Positions 8,338-16,452 of a stretch of DNA of 64,000 nucleotides are shown in pieces. Origin of the DNA: Pseudosulfitobacter pseudonitzschiae. GTDB taxonomy: Bacteria; Pseudomonadota; Alphaproteobacteria; Rhodobacterales; Rhodobacteraceae. Location: contig NZ_CP022422.1 in NCBI RefSeq assembly GCF_002222635.1, forward strand, positions 28,795 to 92,794, written 5' to 3'. The stretch's first letter is position 1; every line of letters begins with the position of its first letter. The position numbers and the translations under genes are program-made. The notes under the pieces are model-generated. The model ran no database searches and was not told the origin of the DNA. It was given only the letters and a program-made list of their open reading frames with translations.

Positions 8338-8586
8338 ATGGCAAGCATTACCATCCGGAACCTTGACGATGACGTGAAGCGCCGCCTTCGCATCCGTGCG
8401 GCTGAGCACGGCCGTTCGATGGAAGAGGAGGCGCGCGAGATCTTGCGCCATGTTGTCGGCGAAGCGAAGCCATCCCACGATCTTGCCGCGGCCATCCGCG
8501 AGCGGGTCGCGCCTCTGGGTGGCGTTGATCTCGACCTTCCGCAGCGTGAAGCCATGCGTGAACCGCCCGCGTTCGACCAGGCCTGA
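8338..8586 (+). CDS. FitA/VapB-type antitoxin (ribbon-helix-helix)
   Basis: An 82-residue antitoxin. The N-terminus (ASITIRNLDDDVKRRLRIRAAEHGRSMEEEAREIL) is the FitA-like ribbon-helix-helix DNA-binding domain, with the beta strand at residues 2-8 and the two helices after it. The C-terminal tail would wrap around and inhibit the toxin encoded three bases downstream. It has a strong AGGAGG site. It probably represses its own promoter through the inverted repeat at 8295-8311. The pair is the head of the methyltransferase/helicase operon. Confidence 0.9.
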   Translation: MASITIRNLDDDVKRRLRIRAAEHGRSMEEEAREILRHVVGEAKPSHDLAAAIRERVAPLGGVDLDLPQREAMREPPAFDQA

Positions 8587-8589
8587 CGC

Positions 8590-9012
8590 ATGATCATCCT
8601 CGACACGAATGTCCTCTCTGAGCTGTTGCGCCCGGCTCCCGAGCCGAGGGTCGAGCAATGGCTGTCGGCGCAGGACGGGCTCAACGTCTACCTGACCTCG
8701 ATATCGGAAGCGGAACTGCGCTACGGCCTCGCGATCATGGGGAACGGCAAGCGGCGCGCCGCGCTGGTTGATGCAGTGGACAGCATCCTGCGTGAGGACC
8801 TTGCGGGGCGCATTCTGCCTTTCGACAGCGCCGCCGCGCAGTCCTATGCCGCCATCTCCGCCGCACGACGGTCCGCCGGGCGACCGATCACCCAGGCCGA
8901 TTGCCAGATTGCCTCAATTGCCCACACCCGTGGTGCCTCCGTCGCCACGCGCAACACGCCTGACTTCGAGGGTTGCGAGATCGACCTGATCAACCCCTGG
9001 ACTACCGCATGA
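8590..9012 (+). CDS. FitB/VapC-type PIN-domain toxin
   Basis: A 140-residue PIN-domain ribonuclease. The first acidic residue is Asp5 in IILDTNVLSEL, followed by SEAELRYGL (Glu of the active site), and the C-terminal acidic cluster PITQADCQIASIA. Length is standard. Antitoxin and toxin genes are three bases apart. The stop codon overlaps the ATG of the DNA methyltransferase gene (ATGA at 9009), so toxin and methyltransferase translation are coupled, which is unusual and suggests the TA pair belongs to the downstream system rather than being a random neighbour. Confidence 0.92.
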   Translation: MIILDTNVLSELLRPAPEPRVEQWLSAQDGLNVYLTSISEAELRYGLAIMGNGKRRAALVDAVDSILREDLAGRILPFDSAAAQSYAAISAARRSAGRPITQADCQIASIAHTRGASVATRNTPDFEGCEIDLINPWTTA

Positions 9013-11732
9013 ACGCCGTTGAGATTGAACAAGCCGTTTCCGAACTCGCCGAGCAGCCCTTTGATGCGGCAGAGTTCCCCTATGCCTTCCTCATGGCCTT
9101 CGGAAACAAGGAGACGACAATCAAGCGCCTGCGCACCGGCGCATCGAACAAGTCCGACATCGGCGGCGTCCTGCAGACCAACAACATCCACCTTGCGACC
9201 TGCGTCCCGGGCGAAATCGCGGCAACCCTCGCCGCCCTGCGCGAAAGCCCTGCCACCTCCCGCGCCAAGGCGAAGTTCATCCTCGCCACTGACGGCATCG
9301 ACCTCGAGGCCGAGGACATCACCACCGGCGAGACCATCGCCTGCCGCTACACCGATTTCCCCGATCACTTCGGCTTCTTCCTGCCGCTCGCCGGCATCTC
9401 TACCGTCAAGCAGATCCGCGAAAGTGCGTTTGACATCCGCGCCACCAGCCGCCTCAACCGGCTCTATGTCGAGCTGATCAAGGACAACCCCGACTGGGGC
9501 AGCGCCGAAAAACGCCACGACATGAACCATTTCATGGCGCGGCTGATCTTCTGCTTCTTCGCCGAAGACACCGACATCTTCGTCAGCGACAACCTGTTCA
9601 CCGCCACCATCGACCAGATGGCGAACCGCGACGGGTCGAACACGCACGAAGTCATCGGCGAGATCTTCCGTGCGATGAACACCGCCATCCCCAAACGGGC
9701 CGAGGCCAAGCTGCCCCGCTGGGCCGACACCTTTCCCTATGTGAACGGTGGCCTCTTCTCGGGCAGCACCGATGTGCCGCGCTTTTCCAAGATCGCGCAG
9801 CGCTACCTGTCCCATATCGGCAGCCTCGACTGGACACAGATCAACCCCGATATTTTCGGCTCGATGATCCAGGCCGTCGCGGATGAGTTGGAACGCTCGG
9901 TCCTCGGCATGCACTACACGTCCGTGCCGAACATTCTGAAGGTGCTGAACCCGCTCTTCCTAGATGATCTGCGGGCAGAACTGGAGGCGGCGGGCGACAA
10001 CGCCCGCAAGCTGGCCAATCTGCGCGCCCGCATGGCCAAGATCCGCGTGTTCGACCCCGCCTGCGGGTCGGGCAACTTCCTTGTGATCGCCTACAAGGAA
10101 ATGCGCGCGATCGAGTATGAGATCAACAAGCGCCGGGGCGAGCCGCTGCGCCGCACCGACATTCCCCTGACCAACTATCGCGGGATCGAACTACGCGACT
10201 TCTCGGCCGAGATCGCGCGGCTGGCGCTGATCATCGCGGAATATCAATGCGACGTGACCTATCGCGGCCAGAAAGAGGCGTTGGCCGAGTTCCTGCCGCT
10301 AGACGCGCAGAACTGGATCACCTGTGGCAACGCCCTGCGGCTGGACTGGCTGTCGGTCTGCCCGCCCACGGGGACGGGGGTGAAGTTTCAAGCGGATGAC
10401 TTGTTCATGTCGCCGCTGGATCAGGCGCAGATCGATTTCGCGAATGAAGGAGGCGAGACGTATGTTTGCGGAAACCCGCCTTATGTCGGCGACAAATATC
10501 AGACCAAGGAGCAAAAGGACGATCTGAACGCGCTGCTACCAGGAAACAAAAAAGTACGTGCAATTGACTACATCGCGGGTTGGTTCTGGAAGGCATCGGA
10601 CTTCATCAAGTATGGCGGCTGTTTCGCGTTTGTTTCTACAAACTCGATTTGCCAAGGTGTCCAAGTTCCGTTGATCTGGCCCCGAATTTTTCAGAACGGA
10701 CAAGAAATATTTTTCGGACATCAGAACTTTCTTTGGGGCAATAATGCGAGCAAGAATGCTCAGGTCACCTGTGTGATCGTTGGGATCGCCGCTGTTGGTG
10801 AACGGTCCAAAGCTATTTATGGAGCTGACTTCATGAAGTCAGTCGAAGCCATAAATGCATACCTCACCGAAGGGGCCAATATTATTGTTGAACGTGCCTC
10901 TGAACCAATTGCAGAGATAGCGACAATGTTCGGCGGCAACATACCGCGGGATCAGGGCAACCTGTTACTGTCGCCTGACGAAGCGAACGATCTCTTGGAA
11001 GGTTTCCCTCAGGCATCTCCTCTCGTGAAGCCAATTGTAGGATCGAGCGAGTTCATCAATGGGCAACAAAGATATTGTCTTTGGATTGAAGATCACCAAG
11101 CAGAACTTGCATTCTCAATACCTCCGATTGCGGAACGTTTGGAGCGCATTCGAATCTACCGACAGGGTGGGAGCGAGCGCGGCAAAGCGGGCTTGCTGAC
11201 GCCGTACAAGTTCGAGCGAACAATCATTGGAGAAGTAAATTCCATCGTCGTTCCAAGCGTATCCTCTGAACGTCGAGAATACCTGCCGTGTGGCTTGATG
11301 CCCAGTGACGTTCGCGTATCCAATCTCGCTCTCGCATTATACGATGCCCCGCTCTGGAACATGGCGCTGATCGCCTCGCGCCTGCATCTGGTCTGGATCG
11401 CCACGGTTTGCGGGAAGCTGGAAACTCGATATCGCTACTCTAACACCATGGGCTGGAACACCTTCCCCGTCCCGAAACTGACCGAAAAGAACCGCGCCGA
11501 CCTGACAGCGGCGGCCGAAGGTATCCTTCTGGCCCGCGAGGCGCATTTCCCCGCCACCATCGCCGACCTCTACGACCCCGAAAAAATGCCCGCCAACCTC
11601 CGCGCAGCGCATGACCACAACGACGAGGTGCTGGAACGCATCTACATCGGCCGCCGTTTCCGCAACGACACCGAACGGCTGGAAAAACTGTTCGAGATGT
11701 ACACGAAGATGACGACGAAGGTGAGCGCATGA
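9009..11732 (+). CDS. MmeI/Eco57I-like class I SAM-dependent DNA methyltransferase
   Basis: A 907-residue adenine-type DNA methyltransferase. Motif I DPACGSGN is at about residues 349-356 and catalytic motif IV NPPY at 489-492. The last 200 residues include the helical segment LYDPEKMPANLRAAHDHND that follows the target-recognition domain in MmeI-like enzymes. The 300-residue N-terminus (FGNKETTIKRL, CFFAEDTDIF) shows no D...ExK nuclease motif that I can find, so it may modify only, with cleavage supplied by another subunit. The part from about 10500 to 11340 (target recognition) is visibly AT-richer than the rest, suggesting domain replacement. Start ATG overlaps the toxin stop; stop overlaps the next ATG. 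Confidence 0.9.
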   Translation: MNAVEIEQAVSELAEQPFDAAEFPYAFLMAFGNKETTIKRLRTGASNKSDIGGVLQTNNIHLATCVPGEIAATLAALRESPATSRAKAKFILATDGIDLEAEDITTGETIACRYTDFPDHFGFFLPLAGISTVKQIRESAFDIRATSRLNRLYVELIKDNPDWGSAEKRHDMNHFMARLIFCFFAEDTDIFVSDNLFTATIDQMANRDGSNTHEVIGEIFRAMNTAIPKRAEAKLPRWADTFPYVNGGLFSGSTDVPRFSKIAQRYLSHIGSLDWTQINPDIFGSMIQAVADELERSVLGMHYTSVPNILKVLNPLFLDDLRAELEAAGDNARKLANLRARMAKIRVFDPACGSGNFLVIAYKEMRAIEYEINKRRGEPLRRTDIPLTNYRGIELRDFSAEIARLALIIAEYQCDVTYRGQKEALAEFLPLDAQNWITCGNALRLDWLSVCPPTGTGVKFQADDLFMSPLDQAQIDFANEGGETYVCGNPPYVGDKYQTKEQKDDLNALLPGNKKVRAIDYIAGWFWKASDFIKYGGCFAFVSTNSICQGVQVPLIWPRIFQNGQEIFFGHQNFLWGNNASKNAQVTCVIVGIAAVGERSKAIYGADFMKSVEAINAYLTEGANIIVERASEPIAEIATMFGGNIPRDQGNLLLSPDEANDLLEGFPQASPLVKPIVGSSEFINGQQRYCLWIEDHQAELAFSIPPIAERLERIRIYRQGGSERGKAGLLTPYKFERTIIGEVNSIVVPSVSSERREYLPCGLMPSDVRVSNLALALYDAPLWNMALIASRLHLVWIATVCGKLETRYRYSNTMGWNTFPVPKLTEKNRADLTAAAEGILLAREAHFPATIADLYDPEKMPANLRAAHDHNDEVLERIYIGRRFRNDTERLEKLFEMYTKMTTKVSA

Positions 11733-12613
11733 GCGACTTTAACAGCATGACGTTGATGGCAGCGGGCGAGATGATTGCTGAAATGTCGACACAAACCGCT
11801 TTCTCGTCTCTCACCCTAGGGTGGGGTGTTGACGAATTCTGTGGTTCTGGATCGGTAGCATCGAAGGCCATTGAAATGGTTCGGTTCGCAAGAAGCAGTA
11901 TGGGGGGACGTTCTGTTCCGACGGTCAACGGAAACTGTGACCTAAGCAGAGCCATGATTGAGCATGCAATTACGGCATCCGAGCAAAGCAAGCGCAACAA
12001 GCCAGATGTCTGGTTGCGTCTTCTTGCTGGTCTGAAAATGGATGGCTTCACACTTGTGGAAGAGGAGGTTCCAGACCCAATGGGCAGATCTTCCATTTTC
12101 GATGACGCTCCAAGGGTCATTACACAGACTGTTCTCAGGCGGATGCTGCCTGAGGATGTACCTGAGACAGATTTTCGAGAGGCGACCAGCGAAATTGAGG
12201 CCTTACTTGGTCGGCACGGGTTGGGCGCCGCCAAGGGGCATTTGGATCAAGCGATTCAGAACTTTTCGCAAGGGAACTGGTCTTCCGCCAACGCGATGAT
12301 CAGAGATTTCTATCAGGAACTGCTGGACAAAATTGCGGAGTATTTTGGATGTGATCCTAAGGTTAGCGATGACGCAAAGAGGCAATATCTTGCAGATACA
12401 AAATCGGGACCGTTCCTACTTCACGAATACAATGAGTGGGAGAACGACAGAGGCAAACCTGCGTACGTATTGGGGTTGTGGGCAAGATTGCATCCGCACG
12501 GCAGCCATCCGGGCCTGTCAGATGAAGAAGATTGTGCTTTTCGGTTTCAAATAATCCTGATCACAGCCCGCATATTTTTAAGACGTTTTGATAAGCGGGT
12601 GAGAGGTCAATGA
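11729..12613 (+). CDS. unknown 294-aa protein of the defence operon
   Basis: A 294-residue soluble protein, coupled on both sides by ATGA overlaps. The N-terminal part is polar with a G/S-rich segment (LGWGVDEFCGSGSVASK). The C-terminal third is helical (MIRDFYQELLDKIAEYFG) and ends in ARLHPHGSHPGLSDEEDCAFRF and a final hydrophobic helix. The arrangement loosely recalls abortive-infection (Abi_C) or HEPN-like C-termini, and R-x6-H in RLHPHGSH fits the loose HEPN R-x4-6-H pattern, but I cannot claim the family. Base composition is AT-richer than the flanking genes. It probably works with the methyltransferase. Confidence 0.7.
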   Translation: MSDFNSMTLMAAGEMIAEMSTQTAFSSLTLGWGVDEFCGSGSVASKAIEMVRFARSSMGGRSVPTVNGNCDLSRAMIEHAITASEQSKRNKPDVWLRLLAGLKMDGFTLVEEEVPDPMGRSSIFDDAPRVITQTVLRRMLPEDVPETDFREATSEIEALLGRHGLGAAKGHLDQAIQNFSQGNWSSANAMIRDFYQELLDKIAEYFGCDPKVSDDAKRQYLADTKSGPFLLHEYNEWENDRGKPAYVLGLWARLHPHGSHPGLSDEEDCAFRFQIILITARIFLRRFDKRVRGQ

Positions 12614-12759
12614 TCAAAGGTTTTCCCTCCATTTCGATTATTTATGCCACCAACGGTAGCCCGGCCAAGCCGAACGACCTGGGCCGGCGAGCAATACAGG
12701 AATGCCCCTACGACAAACGCTACCCAGGCGTGGTGGGTCAGAAAGTGGACACACTATGA
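12610..12759 (+). pseudogene. 49-codon remnant of a helicase N-terminus, translationally coupled
   Basis: A small frame coupled at both ends: its ATG overlaps the stop of the 294-aa gene and its TGA overlaps the next ATG. The product aligns without gaps to the N-terminus of the operon's own helicase (14404 start): PSISIIYATNGS against PSVSVNYAANGS, then LGRRAIQE against LGMREMQE and YDKR against YEKR, with about 20 identities over 37 positions. Similarity stops just before the helicase Walker A. DNA similarity is low, so it is not a recent duplicate. It reads as the start of a second, divergent helicase gene whose remainder was replaced by the AlbA_2-helicase segment. It could still be translated. 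Confidence 0.7.
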
Positions 12760-14228
12760 CCCTTGACCCTGTCATGAGCGCGGAACGCACCCGCAGGTTG
12801 GTGGACGATCTGCGTGCCAAACCAGCGGAAACCACATGGATCGAGTTCAAGGAAAACAATGCCGACGGGCCGTTGATCGGCAAGCTGATCTCTGCCTTGT
12901 CCAATGCTGCACGGCTGGCCGATCAGCACTATGCCTATGTGGTCTGGGGGGTGCGAGACGGCGATCATGCGGTTGTCGGCACGAGTTTCGAGCCGACCGT
13001 GAAAAAGGAGAAGGGGCAGCCGCTCGAACTGTGGGTGGCCAACCACCTCCAGCCGGGCATCGAGTTCCGGTTCGAAGAGGTCGATCATGACGGGCAGCGC
13101 CTGATCCTGCTGACTATCCCCGCCGCCGCAACCGCTCCGGTAGAGTTTGACCGGACCGCCTATTTGCGCATCGGCAGTGCCACGCCGCGCCTGTCCGACC
13201 ATCCGGAACGCCTGCGTGCCCTCTGGAGCAAGTTGCAGCCCTACGCTTGGGAGACAGGCGTCGCGGCGCAGTTCCTGTCCGGCGACGACGTTCTTGCGCG
13301 GCTGAATTACGCCAACTACTTCGATCTTACGGGCCAGCCCTTGCCGGATAACAGGCAGGGGATCTTCGACAAGCTATTGGCAGATCGTCTGATCCAGAAA
13401 GATGTAAGCGACCGCTGGAACATTACCAATCTGGGCGCAATCCTGTATGCCAAGAAACTTTCCGATTTCGGCCCCTCTGTAGAGCGCAAAGGGGTTCGTT
13501 TCGTGGCCTATGCTGGCACCGGACGTGCAGATGACGTGAGCCACCGCCAGGACGGCCAGCGCGGCTATGCAGCGGGATTTCAGGGGCTGGTGGATTACAT
13601 CGACGGCCTTCTGCCCCGCAACGAATTGATTGGTAAAGCATTCCGCGAGGAGCGTCCGCTCTACCCGTCGATAGCGATCCGCGAATTGATCGCCAACGCA
13701 TTGATCCACCAGGACATGACGATCACCGGTGCCGGTCCACTCATCGAGTTATTCAGCGATCGCATGGAGATCACGAACCCGGGCGCCCCCTTGGTTAGCC
13801 CCGACCGGTTTTTGGACTCGCCCCCGCGTTCCCGAAATGAAGCTCTTGCTTCCTTGATGCGGCGCATGAAACTTTGCGAAGAACAAGGCACCGGCATCGA
13901 CAAGGTGATCTCGGCGGTTGAGCTACACCAGTTGCCCCCACCGGATTTCCGCATGGAGGGAGACGCCGTGCGCGTGGTTCTGTTTGCACCACGCCGCTTT
14001 GCGGACATGACACCGGAAGAAGCCGTGCGAGCGTGTTACCAACATGCCGCGCTCAAATACGTAGGCGGTCAGAAGATGACGAACGCGACACTTCGGGAGC
14101 GGCTCGGCATCGACGACCAGAACGCTGCGCAGGCGTCGCGGGTTATTCGCGCAACGCTGGATGCTGGTCTGATCCGTCCTGCGGATGCTGAACGCCCTCG
14201 TGCTGGCTATGTCCCCTCATGGGCGTGA
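12756..14228 (+). CDS. AlbA_2 (Schlafen-like) / GHKL ATP-binding protein
   Basis: A 490-residue protein. The N-terminal AlbA_2 domain (about residues 15-135) shows TTWIEFKENNADG, VVWGVRD and the PVEFDRTAYLRIGS segment. A middle region leads to a GHKL/HATPase_c_4-like C-terminal part with IRELIANALIHQDMT, MEITNPGAP and EEQGTGIDKV, followed by a winged-helix end. Such proteins (COG2865) are annotated as transcriptional regulators or are found in defence loci. I use the ATG at 12756, which overlaps the remnant's TGA; the frame opens earlier, but the extension overlaps the remnant. The gene is GC-richer than the 294-aa gene. A 175-base gap follows. Confidence 0.85.
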   Translation: MTLDPVMSAERTRRLVDDLRAKPAETTWIEFKENNADGPLIGKLISALSNAARLADQHYAYVVWGVRDGDHAVVGTSFEPTVKKEKGQPLELWVANHLQPGIEFRFEEVDHDGQRLILLTIPAAATAPVEFDRTAYLRIGSATPRLSDHPERLRALWSKLQPYAWETGVAAQFLSGDDVLARLNYANYFDLTGQPLPDNRQGIFDKLLADRLIQKDVSDRWNITNLGAILYAKKLSDFGPSVERKGVRFVAYAGTGRADDVSHRQDGQRGYAAGFQGLVDYIDGLLPRNELIGKAFREERPLYPSIAIRELIANALIHQDMTITGAGPLIELFSDRMEITNPGAPLVSPDRFLDSPPRSRNEALASLMRRMKLCEEQGTGIDKVISAVELHQLPPPDFRMEGDAVRVVLFAPRRFADMTPEEAVRACYQHAALKYVGGQKMTNATLRERLGIDDQNAAQASRVIRATLDAGLIRPADAERPRAGYVPSWA

Positions 14229-14240
14229 CAGGGATAACAT

Positions 14241-14357
14241 TTGATCGGGTTTTGATTGTGCGTATGTGGGCTAGAGGGCGTAAATTGGAAAATACATATA
14301 AATCATACTGTTACGATAGGCGTGGTGCGGTATCGCTACTTGATCGGGTTTTGATTG
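14241..14357. repeat. two 18-bp direct repeats upstream of the helicase
   Basis: TTGATCGGGTTTTGATTG occurs at 14241-14258 and 14340-14357, identical and 99 bases apart, in the only real gap of the operon (175 bases, AT-rich). A related string, TTGATCGCATTGATTG, lies at the TA promoter (8292-8307). The repeats could be binding sites that give the helicase-nuclease pair its own control, or traces of the recombination that joined the two halves. No convincing promoter was found between them. Confidence 0.6.
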
Positions 14358-14403
14358 CCTGCCCTAAAGCGAATGATTCTGCGCCCCTCAGAAGGAAAAC
14401 ATC

Positions 14404-16452
14404 ATGACAAAGCAAGTTCCTTCCGTCTCTGTCAATTACGCGGCCAATGGAAGCTCGACCAAATCGAACGAGCTTGGCATGCGCGAAATGCAAGAGGGTG
14501 CCTATGAGAAGCGGGGCGAGCAATACCTGCTGATCAAGTCGCCGCCGGCATCTGGCAAAAGCCGCGCGCTCATGTTCATAGCACTCGACAAGCTATACAA
14601 CCAGGGCCTGCGTCAGGCCATCGTCGTGGTGCCAGAAAAATCCATCGGGTCCAGCTTCAACGACGAGCCACTGAGCAAGTACGGCTTCTGGGCAGACTGG
14701 ACCGTGCAACCGCGATGGAACCTGTGCAACGCTCCCGGCGGGGATGATGGCAAAGTGGGCGCTGTCGGCAAGTTCTTGGCGAGCGACGACAAGGTTCTGG
14801 TCTGCACCCACGCGACCTTTCGGTTCGCCGTGGACAAGTTCGGGATTGAAGCGTTTGACGATCGGCTCATCGCGGTAGACGAGTTTCACCACGTCTCTGC
14901 CAACCCTGATAATAAGCTGGGCACGCATCTGGGCGCCCTTGTCGCGCGCGACAAGGTGCATCTGGTTGCGATGACCGGGTCCTATTTCCGCGGCGATGCC
15001 GAAGCCGTTCTGTCGCCCGAAGATGAGGCAAAGTTCGATACCTTCACCTATACCTACTATCAGCAATTGAATGGCTACAAATACCTCAAGACGCTTGACA
15101 TCGGTTATTTCTTCTATTCCGGGTCCTATGCGGACGACATTCTCAAGGTTTTGGATCCGACCGAGAAGACGATCCTTCACATCCCGAACGTGAACTCGCG
15201 CGAAAGCACCAAGGACAAGCATCGCGAGGTCGAGCATATCATTGACGCCCTGGGCGATTGGCAGGGAGCGGATCCCATCACAGGCTTTCAGCTGGTCAAG
15301 ACGCCCGAGGAGCGGGTGCTGCGCATCGCCGATCTGGTCGATGATGAACCGGCCAAGCGGGACAAGGTGTCCAACGCACTGAAGGACCCTGCGCATAAGA
15401 ACAACCGCGACCATGTCGACATCATCATCGCCCTCGGGATGGCGAAAGAAGGGTTTGACTGGATCTGGTGCGAACACGCCCTGACGGTGGGTTATCGCGC
15501 CAGCCTGACGGAGATCGTGCAGATCATCGGCCGTGCCACCCGCGATGCCGAGGGCAAGATGCGCGCGCGCTTCACCAACCTTATCGCGGAGCCCGACGCC
15601 GCGGCCGAAGCCGTGACCGAGGCAGTCAACGATACACTGAAAGCGATCGCAGCGAGCCTGCTGATGGAACAGGTGCTGGCCCCGCGTTTCAACTTCACAC
15701 CCAAGACCGTGAAAAGTGGCCCTGTCGAAGGGTTTGATTACGGTGAGGGCGGCTATGATCCCAACAAGGAAAACGTCGGCTTCGACGAGGCCAGCGGGCA
15801 GTTCCAGATCGAAATCAAAGGCCTGGTCGAACCCAAGAGCAAGGAAGCCAAGCGCATCTGCCAAGAGGACCTCAATGAGGTCATCACAGCTTTCGTTCAG
15901 GACAAGACTACGATCGAACGGGGTCTCTTCGACGAAGAGCTGGTGCCGGAGGAACTGACGCAGGTCCGCATGGGCAAGATTGTCGGTGCTAGGTTCCCAG
16001 AGCTAGATGCAGAGGATCAGGAAGCGGTGCGCCAACACGCAGTTGCTGCGCTGAACCTGACCCAAAAGGCAAAAGAGATCGCGCTGTCGAACCGCGATGA
16101 CACAGAAACAACCGGCAATACCGCCTTGATCGACGGGGTGCGCAAATTCGCAATGGACGTGCGCGAACTCGACATCGACCTGATTGATCGCATCAACCCG
16201 TTCGGCGAAGCCTACTCGATTCTGGCAAAGACTATGAGCGAGGAAAGCCTTCGGCAGGTCCAGGCCGTCATCTCGGCGAAAAAAGTGCAACTGTCACCGG
16301 ATGAGGCGCGCGATCTTGCGAAGCGAGCCGTCAAGTTCAAGCAAGAGCGAGGCCGCCTGCCGTCGATTACTTCACCGGACCCGTGGGAAAAGAAAATGGC
16401 CGAAGGTGTGGCTTATCTCGCGCGCATGAAGCAGGAAGCTGCCAATGGCTAA
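14404..16452 (+). CDS. superfamily 2 DEAD/DEAH-type helicase
   Basis: A 682-residue SF2 helicase/translocase. Walker A SPPASGKS is at residues 46-53, motif II is DEFH at 159-162 (not DEAH), and motif VI QIIGRATRD at 373-381; GMAKEGFDW precedes it as motif V. The last 250 residues are a helical region without a recognised domain. The sequence around the motifs resembles type III restriction or related restriction translocases. It starts with ATG after AAGGAAA and its stop overlaps the nuclease gene (ATGGCTAA), implying a stoichiometric pair. Likely role: ATP-driven movement along foreign DNA in concert with the GIY-YIG subunit. Confidence 0.9.
   Translation: MTKQVPSVSVNYAANGSSTKSNELGMREMQEGAYEKRGEQYLLIKSPPASGKSRALMFIALDKLYNQGLRQAIVVVPEKSIGSSFNDEPLSKYGFWADWTVQPRWNLCNAPGGDDGKVGAVGKFLASDDKVLVCTHATFRFAVDKFGIEAFDDRLIAVDEFHHVSANPDNKLGTHLGALVARDKVHLVAMTGSYFRGDAEAVLSPEDEAKFDTFTYTYYQQLNGYKYLKTLDIGYFFYSGSYADDILKVLDPTEKTILHIPNVNSRESTKDKHREVEHIIDALGDWQGADPITGFQLVKTPEERVLRIADLVDDEPAKRDKVSNALKDPAHKNNRDHVDIIIALGMAKEGFDWIWCEHALTVGYRASLTEIVQIIGRATRDAEGKMRARFTNLIAEPDAAAEAVTEAVNDTLKAIAASLLMEQVLAPRFNFTPKTVKSGPVEGFDYGEGGYDPNKENVGFDEASGQFQIEIKGLVEPKSKEAKRICQEDLNEVITAFVQDKTTIERGLFDEELVPEELTQVRMGKIVGARFPELDAEDQEAVRQHAVAALNLTQKAKEIALSNRDDTETTGNTALIDGVRKFAMDVRELDIDLIDRINPFGEAYSILAKTMSEESLRQVQAVISAKKVQLSPDEARDLAKRAVKFKQERGRLPSITSPDPWEKKMAEGVAYLARMKQEAANG

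Noticed and set aside
8844..9914. 356-codon minus-strand frame opposite toxin and methyltransferase
   Set aside because: Overlaps two clear genes; low-complexity Asp/Gly-rich product typical of antisense of GC-rich coding DNA.
14241..14357. CRISPR-like repeat pair
   Set aside because: Only two copies, 81-base interval, no cas genes and no third repeat.
14593..15864. 423-codon minus-strand frame opposite the helicase
   Set aside because: The helicase motifs on the plus strand are unambiguous; the antisense product has no recognisable domain.
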